Source: JAJPHJ01 sp035622315
GTDB lineage: Bacteria > Vulcanimicrobiota > Vulcanimicrobiia > Eremiobacterales > Eremiobacteraceae
Direction of reading: 5' to 3'
DNA length: 7,996 nt
Assembly (NCBI GenBank): GCA_035622315.1
Contig: DASPVP010000072.1
Coordinates: forward strand, 1 to 7,996
Positions 1-5,440 of this stretch are shown one piece after another (the first letter of the stretch is position 1; every line of letters starts with the position of its first letter). Below the pieces are notes generated by a model, which saw nothing but the letters and a program-made list of their open reading frames with translations, ran no database searches and was not told the origin of the DNA. A program made the position numbers and the translations under genes.

Positions 1-270
1 CTGAAATGCTTCCCACTGCTCTGGTGCGCTGCGCTCTGCGTCTTCGATCTGCAGCTCGCGCGCCTTGGCGATGTATCTCGCGAGAAAACGATCGCGGTCG
101 GTCTCCTGCTCGAAGTAGTCGAGCGGCACGTATCGCGAGCCGTCTGCGAGCACATACGAGGGCTGCGGCAAGTGCGTTGGCGTTTCAGCCAAGAGTCGAA
201 AGTGCGCCTTGATGTAGGCGATATCCAACGGGTCTGTCACCGGTGGGAGCGATTTGATCGTGTCGGCCAT
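1..270 (-). CDS. Partial hypothetical protein, possibly DUF6058 family (N-terminal 90 residues)
   Basis: The gene reads leftward and runs off the left edge, so only the first 90 codons are present. The start is well fixed: ATG at 270-268 is preceded in frame by a TGA at 285-283, with an AAAGG-like ribosome binding site between them. The visible protein has a short N-terminal stretch, the segment IAYIKAHFRLLAE, then PSYVLADGSRYVPLDYF and an acidic, helix-prone tail ending EQWEAFQ. The order 'helix, then PSYVL-DG-x-x-VP-x-DYF, then a W-containing helix' resembles, from memory, DUF6058 proteins, whose function is unknown. No signal peptide or membrane segment is seen. The gene diverges from the S51 peptidase gene, with 94 bases between the two starts. 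That it is a real gene is fairly sure; the family name is tentative. Confidence 0.6.
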   Translation of the reverse strand, partial: MADTIKSLPPVTDPLDIAYIKAHFRLLAETPTHLPQPSYVLADGSRYVPLDYFEQETDRDRFLARYIAKARELQIEDAERSAPEQWEAFQ

Positions 271-364
271 GCCCTGCGCCTTTCATCCAGAAAATTGCGG
301 GTCGCCTCGAAGATTTCCCGCGCCAAGCGGGGCAAAGAGCTGCTCGGGCGAAGCGAAGCGCCAC

Positions 365-1486
365 GTGCGTCCCGTCATCAAGGCTACATTCATAGCGGCC
401 GTCGTTTTGAGTTTCGCGTCGGCGATGACGCGGCCGTGGCTCTCCTCGCCTCCGCACGCGGCGGCTGCCTCCGAGCCTTCGTCGACACCCGTGGCCGCGC
501 TCACGATCTATCCCCGCGTTGGCGATCCGCGCCCAAGCGACGTCACGCCCCGCGGACCCGGGCTTTTGCTCATGGGCGGCGGCGCAACAGTGGATCCTGC
601 GTTCGTGTGGATGCACGACGTCATCACGGGCAAGCACGGAGTGCGCGGTGGGGATGTCGTCGTGTTGACCGCGGCCTACGGCGATGTCTACACCGGTTAT
701 CTAATGAAGGTCGCTCCCTTCAACTCGGTTCGTTCGATCATGGTCGGGCCCCAAGCGACTCGTGCCGATCTGGCGAAGGCCGCTTCGTATGTGGATGAGG
801 CGCAAGGTCTTTTCTTCACCGGTGGTGACCAAGCGGACTATGTGAAATGGAAAGGGTCACCCCTCATTGCGGCCGTGCAGCACCTCTACGACCGTGGCGG
901 TGTGGTAGGCGGCACGAGCGCCGGCCTCGCCATCTTGGGGGAATATGTCTTCGACTCGGTGGCAGACGATGCGCAAAGCGATGCTGACGTACAAACGCCC
1001 GATGCGGTGGCAAATCCGGCGGAGTCCACTATCAGCTTCACGCACGCGTTGCTCGACTTCCCGCCCCTGCGCCGCACCATCACCGACTCGCATCTGGTCG
1101 TCCGCAACCGCGTCGGTCGGACGATGGTCTTCCTCGCGCGGCTGCAGGCGCTGACACCAGATCCGATACTCGGCATCGGTATCAACGCCGGCACGGCGAT
1201 CGTCATCGACCCGCACGGCATCGGCACGCTCATGCTCGAGCACCGTCAGGGGGAAGCGCTGCTGTTGCGGCTGACGCAGAAGACGCCGATCGTTGCCGGA
1301 AAGCCGTTCGAGGCCCACGGCATCCGCGTCACTCTGCTCGACCGCGACGGGCAGCGCGTGAACTTCACCACGTGGTGCGCGAGCGCGCCGACCTTCTTGG
1401 TCAACGTCGACGGCGCAAAGCCGCCCTACTACTCGCCGAATCCATACGTCGCGCCGCTGGACGCAACCATCCCCAGTTGTCGTTAG
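365..1486 (+). CDS. Exported cyanophycinase-like peptidase, family S51
   Basis: This is a 373-residue serine peptidase related to cyanophycinase, which cuts cyanophycin (poly-Asp with Arg side chains) to beta-Asp-Arg dipeptides. From GTG 365 the protein starts MRPVIKATFIAAVVLSFASA, a clear signal peptide, so export is expected; the frame is open back to 254 but that would bury the signal. Family marks are an LLLMGGG strand (about 67-73), FFTGGDQ (150-156), nucleophile Ser185 in GGTSAGLA, and T-D-S-H-x3-R-x-R-x2-R (240-252). Compared with the cyanobacterial CphB pocket as I recall it (Gln101, Ser132, Asp172, Gln173, Arg178, Arg180, Arg183), all are matched except Gln173, which is Ser242 here. 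The C-terminal part has two cysteines (near TTWC and PSCR) that could form a disulfide. No cyanophycin synthetase is nearby, so the true substrate may be another beta-Asp or Asp-rich peptide. The ribosome binding site is weak. Confidence 0.87.
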   Translation: MRPVIKATFIAAVVLSFASAMTRPWLSSPPHAAAASEPSSTPVAALTIYPRVGDPRPSDVTPRGPGLLLMGGGATVDPAFVWMHDVITGKHGVRGGDVVVLTAAYGDVYTGYLMKVAPFNSVRSIMVGPQATRADLAKAASYVDEAQGLFFTGGDQADYVKWKGSPLIAAVQHLYDRGGVVGGTSAGLAILGEYVFDSVADDAQSDADVQTPDAVANPAESTISFTHALLDFPPLRRTITDSHLVVRNRVGRTMVFLARLQALTPDPILGIGINAGTAIVIDPHGIGTLMLEHRQGEALLLRLTQKTPIVAGKPFEAHGIRVTLLDRDGQRVNFTTWCASAPTFLVNVDGAKPPYYSPNPYVAPLDATIPSCR

Positions 1487-1500
1487 GGGACTGCTCCCCT
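1485..1500 (+). terminator. Hairpin abutting the peptidase stop codon, possible terminator
   Basis: AGGGGA pairs perfectly with TCCCCT around a CTGC loop. The 5' arm overlaps the last two bases of the TAG stop codon. There is no T-run after it, so it is not a classical Rho-independent terminator; it could slow polymerase or protect the 3' end of the message. Confidence 0.35.
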
Positions 1501-1577
1501 CGTCGATTGCAACCTTTCACCGCTTCGGCGCTGCCCTAGAAGAGGTGTTGCGTCTGCGGCGGCGTCAATAGGCGAGC
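1487..1577. other. Short intergenic gap before the MATE gene
   Basis: About 90 bases separate the peptidase stop from the MATE start. Apart from the stop-codon hairpin I see no convincing -35/-10 pair and only a weak AGGCGAGC ribosome binding site before ATG 1578. The MATE gene may have a non-sigma70 promoter here or be read through from the peptidase gene. Confidence 0.3.
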
Positions 1578-2966
1578 ATGGCGGTTTCTGCGGCCAGGCG
1601 TCCGGGCGTCAACATCTTCGATACCTCGCGGCCTCTCTGGCAATGGTTCGCGATCTTTCTCGTCCCGGTGATGATCGCCAACATCCTTCAATCGGCGTCG
1701 CAGACGTTCTCCGCCATCTTCCTCGGGCGCATGATCGGGGTCAACGCCCTGGCGGCCGTGTCCGCCGTCTTCCCCATCATCTTCTTGCTGTTTGCATTCC
1801 TCATCGGTCTTGCGAGCGGGAGCTCCGTGCTCATCGGTCAGGCGTTCGGCGCGAAGGACGAACATCGCGTGAAGAAGATCGCGGGGACGATGCTCGGCGC
1901 GACGCTCGCGCTCGGTATCATCGTTGCGATCATCGGTTTCCTCGTCTCGCCGCACCTGCTGGCGGCGCTGCGAACGCCTGGCAACATCATCGCGCAAGCG
2001 GACGCGTACGCGCGCGTGATCTTCCTGGTCATGCCGATCTTCTTCCCATATCTGGCGTACACGACGTTCATGCGGGGCACGGGGGACTCGCAGACGCCGC
2101 TGTACTCGCTCATCGTAAGCACGGTGCTGACGATCTTGCTCACGCCGGCTTTCATCCGCGGTTGGTTCGGCTTGCCGGAGCTCGGCGTCGTCAGCCCGGC
2201 GGTGGCTGGCGTGATCGCGAATGGCACCGCGCTGCTCGCGCTCGTTCTCTACTTACGGCACCTCCGGCATCCGTTGCAGTTCGATGCCGAAATGGCCCGC
2301 GACATGCTCATCGACTGGCACATCCTGTGGCAGGTCGTACGCATCGGCGTCCCCACCGGCGTTCAGGTCATCATGGTCTCGCTCGCTGAGATCGCGGTCA
2401 TCTCGTTCGTGAACCGCTTCGGCTCGAGCGCCACGGCCGCGTACGGCGCGGTCAACCAGGTGGTCAACTACGTGCAGTTCCCGGCGATCTCGATCGGGAT
2501 CACGGCGTCGATCTTCGGCGCGCAGTGCATCGGCGCGCGCCGCGAGGACATGCTCGGCAAAGTCGTCCGCTCCGCCGTCGCCATGAACTACATCATCGGC
2601 GGCGTGCTGATCGGAACGTGCTATCTCTTCGCGTGGGATATTTTGGGCTGGTTCATCACCGATCCGGGTACGCTGCATATCGCGCACACTCTGATCATGA
2701 TCGTGCTCTGGTCGTACCTGCTGTTCGGCAACAGCGCCGTGATCAGCGGCGTGGTGCGCGGCAGCGGCGATGTCATCGTGCCCATGCTGAACGGCATCTT
2801 CTCCATCTGGGGCGTCGAGGTGCCGTCGGCCTACATCCTCATGCACGTCTTCGGCTTGAACGGCGTTTGGATGGGCTATCCGATCTCGTACATCGTCGTG
2901 TTGAGCTTGCAGTACAGCTACTACCACTTCTTCTGGCGGAAGCGGGTTCACAAACGGATCGTGTAG
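1578..2966 (+). CDS. MATE-family multidrug/toxin efflux transporter
   Basis: This 462-residue inner-membrane protein has about twelve hydrophobic segments, the usual size and layout for MATE exporters (NorM/DinF-like), which use Na+ or H+ gradients to expel cationic drugs and other organic compounds. The two-fold family symmetry is visible. The N-half has VLIGQAFGAKDE (84-95) and FMRGTGDSQTP (164-174); the C-half repeats these as SIFGAQCIGARRED (311-324) and VVRGSGDVIVPM (392-403). The N-terminus is short and cytoplasmic and the C-terminus is basic (WRKRVHKR), as expected for a protein with both ends inside. ATG 1578 is the natural start. The downstream aldehyde dehydrogenase begins at or next to the stop codon, pointing to one operon. 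The substrate cannot be read from the sequence; pairing with an aldehyde dehydrogenase hints at aromatic or aldehyde-related toxicants. Confidence 0.93.
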   Translation: MAVSAARRPGVNIFDTSRPLWQWFAIFLVPVMIANILQSASQTFSAIFLGRMIGVNALAAVSAVFPIIFLLFAFLIGLASGSSVLIGQAFGAKDEHRVKKIAGTMLGATLALGIIVAIIGFLVSPHLLAALRTPGNIIAQADAYARVIFLVMPIFFPYLAYTTFMRGTGDSQTPLYSLIVSTVLTILLTPAFIRGWFGLPELGVVSPAVAGVIANGTALLALVLYLRHLRHPLQFDAEMARDMLIDWHILWQVVRIGVPTGVQVIMVSLAEIAVISFVNRFGSSATAAYGAVNQVVNYVQFPAISIGITASIFGAQCIGARREDMLGKVVRSAVAMNYIIGGVLIGTCYLFAWDILGWFITDPGTLHIAHTLIMIVLWSYLLFGNSAVISGVVRGSGDVIVPMLNGIFSIWGVEVPSAYILMHVFGLNGVWMGYPISYIVVLSLQYSYYHFFWRKRVHKRIV

Positions 2967-3049
2967 TCACAGACGTCACCGTCCAAACGGCATTCGAGCG
3001 CCAGCGCGCGGCGTTCGCGCTCGATGCGTGGCCGAGTTACGAGGTCCGC
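2967..3049 (+). other. Likely N-terminal coding extension of the aldehyde dehydrogenase, lacking a canonical start
   Basis: The aldehyde dehydrogenase frame is open through this stretch. From about 2990 it reads AFERQRAAFALDAWPSYEV, which matches the N-terminal helix that CalB-type enzymes have just before the part encoded after GTG 3050. There is no in-frame ATG, GTG or TTG between TTG 2867, deep inside the MATE gene, and GTG 3050; only a CTG at 2933 lies between. The stretch is therefore probably translated, by an unknown mode of initiation, or the assembly carries an error here. Confidence 0.5.
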
Positions 3050-4375
3050 GTGCAGCGCCTGCGCGCGCTCGAAGCGGTGATCCTCACGCACCAAGAAGCC
3101 ATCCCTAAAGCGCTCGACCTCGATTTCGGCGGCCGCTCGCGTCATGAGTCGACCTTCATCGACGTCTTCGCTCCGCTGTCGTCCGTGCGGTACGTACGGA
3201 AGAATCTGCGCGCGTGGATGGCGCCGCAGCGGCGACGCGTCGAACTCTTCTTACAACCTTCTCGGGCAGAGGTGCGCGTCCAGCCTAAAGGCGTCGTGGG
3301 CATCATCGCGCCGTGGAACTATCCGTTCTACCTCGCGCTCGCACCGCTCGCCGCGGCCATCGCGGCCGGCAATCGGGTACTGCTGAAACCATCGGAGGTC
3401 GCGCCGAGATCCGCCGAGCTGATCTCACGCATGCTGGCCGAAGCGTTCGATGAAGATCTCGTCGCCACGCTGACCGGTGGCCCAGAGATCGCGCAGGCCC
3501 TCGCCGCACTGCCGCTCGATCACCTCTTCTTCACCGGATCCGCGTCTATCGCAAGGTCCATCTTGCGCGCGGCGGCGGAAAACCTCACGCCGGTCACCCT
3601 CGAGCTGGGCGGCAAGTGCCCCGCGATCGTGCATGCGGACTATCCCGCAGCACGCGCCGCCAAGCGCATCGTGGTCGGCAAGTTCTTCAATGCGGGCCAG
3701 ACCTGCGTCGCGCCGGATTACGTGCTCGTGCAAGCGGAACGGCGCGACGCTCTGGCGGCGGCGATCGAAGCCGAAGTGAGCCGGTCCTATCCGAAGGTCT
3801 CGGGCAACGGCGACTACACGGCTATCATCGACGCGCGCCACTGGGCTCGCTTAAGCGAATTGATTGACGACGCGCGGAATCACGGCGCGACGATCATGAC
3901 GATCGATCCAGGTGCTGGCCAGCAGGACGCAGGCGAGCGCCGCATGTCGCCGACGCTCGTGCTCGCAGCAGACGAGCGCATGCGCGTTATGCGCGAGGAG
4001 ATTTTCGGTCCGGTGCTGCCGCTCGTGACGTACGAGAGGCTCGACGATGCGATCGCCTTCGTCAATCGCCGTGCCCGGCCGCTCGCGCTGTACTACTTCG
4101 ACGATCGCGGCGAACGAGTAGAGCGGGTCTTGTCGCGTACCATGTCGGGAGGAGCGAGCGTGAACGAGACCGCGCTGCACGTCTTGGACATGGATCTGCC
4201 GTTCGGGGGCATCGGACCGAGCGGCATGGGCGCCTACCACGCCCAAGCCGGCTTCGAGACCTTCTCCCATCGCAAGGCGGTGTTGCTGCGCGGCCGTCCG
4301 AACACCGCCGATCTGCTCGCGCCCCCCTATGGCAAGCTGTTCGATCGAGTGATGCGTTTCTTGATCGGGTCTTGA
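3050..4375 (+). CDS. Aldehyde dehydrogenase, coniferyl-aldehyde-dehydrogenase (CalB) type
   Basis: This NAD(P)-dependent aldehyde dehydrogenase oxidises an aldehyde to the acid, in the cytoplasm or at the membrane. From GTG 3050 it has 441 residues, against about 470-480 usual for the subfamily. Visible catalytic parts are PWNYPF (oxyanion Asn90), TLELGGK (general base Glu185) and FNAGQTCVAPDY (nucleophile Cys219), followed by EEIFGPVLP, LPFGGIGPSGMGAYH and a C-terminal LLAPPYGKLFDRVMRFL. The segments DFGGRSRHES, FNAGQTCVAPDYVLV, YTAIIDARH and GMGAYHAQAGFETFSH point to the CalB group (coniferyl and related aromatic or medium-chain aldehydes). GTG 3050 has a CGAGG site 5 bases upstream and is the only good canonical start, but homology extends about 20 residues further upstream, so the true start is uncertain. 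The gene follows the MATE gene directly and converges on marR. Family confidence is high; the physiological substrate is unknown. Confidence 0.9.
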   Translation: MQRLRALEAVILTHQEAIPKALDLDFGGRSRHESTFIDVFAPLSSVRYVRKNLRAWMAPQRRRVELFLQPSRAEVRVQPKGVVGIIAPWNYPFYLALAPLAAAIAAGNRVLLKPSEVAPRSAELISRMLAEAFDEDLVATLTGGPEIAQALAALPLDHLFFTGSASIARSILRAAAENLTPVTLELGGKCPAIVHADYPAARAAKRIVVGKFFNAGQTCVAPDYVLVQAERRDALAAAIEAEVSRSYPKVSGNGDYTAIIDARHWARLSELIDDARNHGATIMTIDPGAGQQDAGERRMSPTLVLAADERMRVMREEIFGPVLPLVTYERLDDAIAFVNRRARPLALYYFDDRGERVERVLSRTMSGGASVNETALHVLDMDLPFGGIGPSGMGAYHAQAGFETFSHRKAVLLRGRPNTADLLAPPYGKLFDRVMRFLIGS

Positions 4376-4384
4376 GACGGGAAA

Positions 4385-4406
4385 GGGGGCGATTTCAATC
4401 GCCTCC
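4385..4406. terminator. Hairpin between the converging aldehyde dehydrogenase and marR genes
   Basis: A 9-bp stem (GGGGGCGAT with ATCGCCTCC, one G-T pair) closes a TTCA loop. It lies 10 bases after the aldehyde dehydrogenase stop, and its last base is the final base of the marR stop codon on the other strand. It could end transcription from both sides. Only a weak TTT follows on the minus strand and no T-run on the plus strand. Confidence 0.45.
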
Positions 4407-4894
4407 TACATAGCGTCGGAGTCGGCGATGCGGCGCAAGACACCCGTGAGCGCAGCACGTTCGCGCGGCGACAATCGGTCGAGCACGCGGAAGACCGCGG
4501 ATCGTTTGTAGTCGTCTTGGACCTGGGCACCGATCTTGCGCCCTTTGGCGGTGAGGCGGACGTAGCGGACGCGGCGGTCGTGCGGTGCGCTGGCGCGCTC
4601 GACGAGCCCGGCTTTCTCGAGCCGGTCGAGCATGGCGGACAGGTTGCCTGCGTCGCAACCGCATTTGCGAGCAAGGTCGCCTGCAGTGACATGTTCCGAC
4701 TGGTACAGATGCCAGACCGCGATCGCCATAGGCTTGGACACGAGGCCTTGGCGGCTTGCAATGCTCCGCAGACCATCCATGACTGATTCGCCGGCGTCGA
4801 TCAGCGCGCGAACGGTCGGGAAATGCAGTTTCTCCCAACCGTCCGGTCCGACAGAGCTAGAGGTCTTTGCGTTTTTTGCAGAGCGTCTTGACAT
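4406..4894 (-). CDS. MarR-family winged-helix transcriptional regulator
   Basis: This 162-residue dimeric DNA-binding regulator is the usual MarR size. The N-terminus is a basic, Ser-rich tail. The winged helix follows: helix-turn-helix about residues 69-95 (VTAGDLARKCGCDAGNLSAM, recognition helix around AGNLSAMLDRL) and the wing around HDRRVRYVRLTAKG (105-118), the classic MarR wing signature. The C-terminal helix (SPRERAALTGVLRRIADS) would complete the dimer interface. Its only cysteines are Cys78 and Cys80, at the start of the recognition region. ATG 4894 is the only sensible start; it has no Shine-Dalgarno site and the predicted leader is about 10 bases. The gene diverges from the STAS gene and converges on the aldehyde dehydrogenase. 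Two palindromes sit on its own promoter, so autorepression is likely. MarR proteins commonly respond to phenolic or other aromatic ligands or to oxidants; the ligand here is not known. Confidence 0.92.
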   Translation of the reverse strand: MSRRSAKNAKTSSSVGPDGWEKLHFPTVRALIDAGESVMDGLRSIASRQGLVSKPMAIAVWHLYQSEHVTAGDLARKCGCDAGNLSAMLDRLEKAGLVERASAPHDRRVRYVRLTAKGRKIGAQVQDDYKRSAVFRVLDRLSPRERAALTGVLRRIADSDAM

Positions 4895-4916
4895 GTTTGT
4901 ATATTACAAGTATATT
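4888..4916 (+). promoter_or_regulatory. Predicted sigma70-type promoter for the STAS gene
   Basis: TTGACA (4888-4893), a perfect -35 box, is followed after exactly 17 bases by TATATT (4911-4916). Transcription should start near 4923, leaving a leader of about 50 bases before ATG 4974. The -35 box lies inside the first codons of marR, and the spacer holds a TTGTA-TAT-TACAA palindrome. Confidence 0.7.
4897..4909. promoter_or_regulatory. Candidate MarR operator 1
   Basis: TTGTATATTACAA has perfect 5-base inverted arms around TAT. It sits in the spacer of the rightward promoter and over the predicted start point of the leftward marR promoter, so a bound dimer would block both. Site size and position are typical of MarR operators; the link to this MarR is inferred from adjacency. 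Confidence 0.5.
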
Positions 4917-4940
4917 ACAGAAAAGTGAGATGCTTGTAAA
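4912..4940 (-). promoter_or_regulatory. Predicted sigma70-type promoter for marR
   Basis: Read on the minus strand, TTTACA (4940-4935) and TAATAT (4917-4912) are separated by 17 bases. The -10 box occupies almost the same bases as the -10 box of the rightward promoter. The expected start point is near 4905, about 10 bases before the marR ATG. Confidence 0.65.
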
Positions 4941-4946
4941 GCACAA
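4934..4946. promoter_or_regulatory. Candidate MarR operator 2
   Basis: TTGTAAAGCACAA has the same TTGTA-N3-nACAA form as the first site, with one mismatch between its arms. Its centre is 37 bases from the centre of site 1. It covers the -35 box of the marR promoter and the early transcribed region of the STAS gene. Confidence 0.4.
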
Positions 4947-4973
4947 ATAATAGTATCATAGAGGATAGCGTTC

Positions 4974-5312
4974 ATGCAACCCGCACCCGTCGTCACCTCG
5001 CTTCTCGACCCCCTGACAGACATCACCCGAGCGCGCCTCCGCAGCGGGATCCGTCAGCATATCGCACGCGGTGACCTGCTCCACATCATCGATCTGAGCT
5101 CGGTCGAACAACTCGACTCGCCGACGCTGGCAGAGCTGATCCGCGCGCGACGGAACCTGGCCGAAGTGGGTGGCATGGTGGCTCTCGTCGCCGCGCAGCC
5201 GTCGATCTTGCGACTGCTCACCGTCGCCGGCCTCGACCGCATCTTCACCGTTTTTGCAAGTCGCTCCGAGGCGCTCGCTGCGCTCTCATCGACGGATCTC
5301 ATCCCAGCGTAA
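4974..5312 (+). CDS. STAS-domain protein, anti-sigma-factor-antagonist type (SpoIIAA/RsbV-like)
   Basis: This 112-residue cytoplasmic protein is a single STAS domain, the size of SpoIIAA/RsbV proteins. Those bind an anti-sigma kinase and release its sigma factor, and are switched off when the kinase phosphorylates one conserved serine. The core strand-helix junction IIDLSSVEQLDSPTLAELIRA (38-58) carries Asp48-Ser49, matching the D-S of the DSSGL phosphoacceptor motif, although the usual following S-G is P-T here. The later strand-helix LVAAQPSILRLLTVAGLDRIFTVF (71-94) completes the fold. AGAGGA lies 8 bases before ATG 4974, a good ribosome binding site. No kinase, phosphatase or sigma gene is in the window, so partners must be elsewhere. 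The strong predicted promoter overlaps the marR promoter and probable MarR sites. A role outside sigma control (STAS modules occur in several sensing complexes) is possible. Confidence 0.85.
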   Translation: MQPAPVVTSLLDPLTDITRARLRSGIRQHIARGDLLHIIDLSSVEQLDSPTLAELIRARRNLAEVGGMVALVAAQPSILRLLTVAGLDRIFTVFASRSEALAALSSTDLIPA

Positions 5313-5351
5313 GGGTGAGCCGGCCACCAAGGAGCGGCGACCGGCTCATCC
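5313..5351 (+). terminator. Long hairpin starting at the base after the STAS stop codon
   Basis: GGGTGAGCCGG (5313-5323) pairs with CCGGCTCATCC (5341-5351), an 11-bp stem with one G-T pair and a 17-base loop. The stem begins on the base right after TAA. No T-run follows. It probably ends or attenuates the STAS transcript. Confidence 0.45.
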
Positions 5352-5440
5352 ATGTGACCTGATGCCCTCGCAGCGCTGGCTGTAATCGGCGTCACAGCGG
5401 CGAATCCATATGGCATGACCTGCATCGTACGTAGCAACTC
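5352..5440. other. Leader region upstream of threonine synthase
   Basis: About 90 bases without a gene. I see a repeated TGACCTG (5355-5361 and 5416-5422) and a small inverted repeat GCTGT/ACAGC (5379-5383 with 5394-5398). No clear promoter boxes or riboswitch core is recognisable, and the ribosome binding site before GTG 5441 is weak. Confidence 0.25.

Noticed and set aside
283..504. Leftward frame of 73 codons ending 12 bases before the partial leftward gene
   Set aside because: Its position could suggest a short upstream gene or leader peptide, but it lies mostly antisense to the well-supported peptidase and has no ribosome binding site or family likeness.
185..637. 150-codon leftward open frame across the peptidase start
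   Set aside because: It overlaps the partial leftward gene in a different frame and the peptidase signal-peptide region; it is rich in Arg, Gly and His with no recognisable domain, as expected for a shadow frame in GC-rich DNA.
2253..2951. 232-codon frame antisense to the MATE gene
   Set aside because: The composition is dominated by Asp, His, Arg and Ala, typical of an antisense shadow of a hydrophobic protein; the MATE frame is unambiguous.
2525..2966. Long in-frame upstream extension of the aldehyde dehydrogenase frame within the MATE gene
   Set aside because: The translation here is Arg/His-rich and non-homologous, while the MATE protein needs this DNA in another frame. Only the part after about 2966 looks like genuine protein.
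5352..5440. Possible riboswitch or attenuator before thrC
   Set aside because: Only a 7-base direct repeat and a 5-bp inverted repeat are seen; no leader peptide rich in Thr/Ile codons and no known riboswitch core were found.
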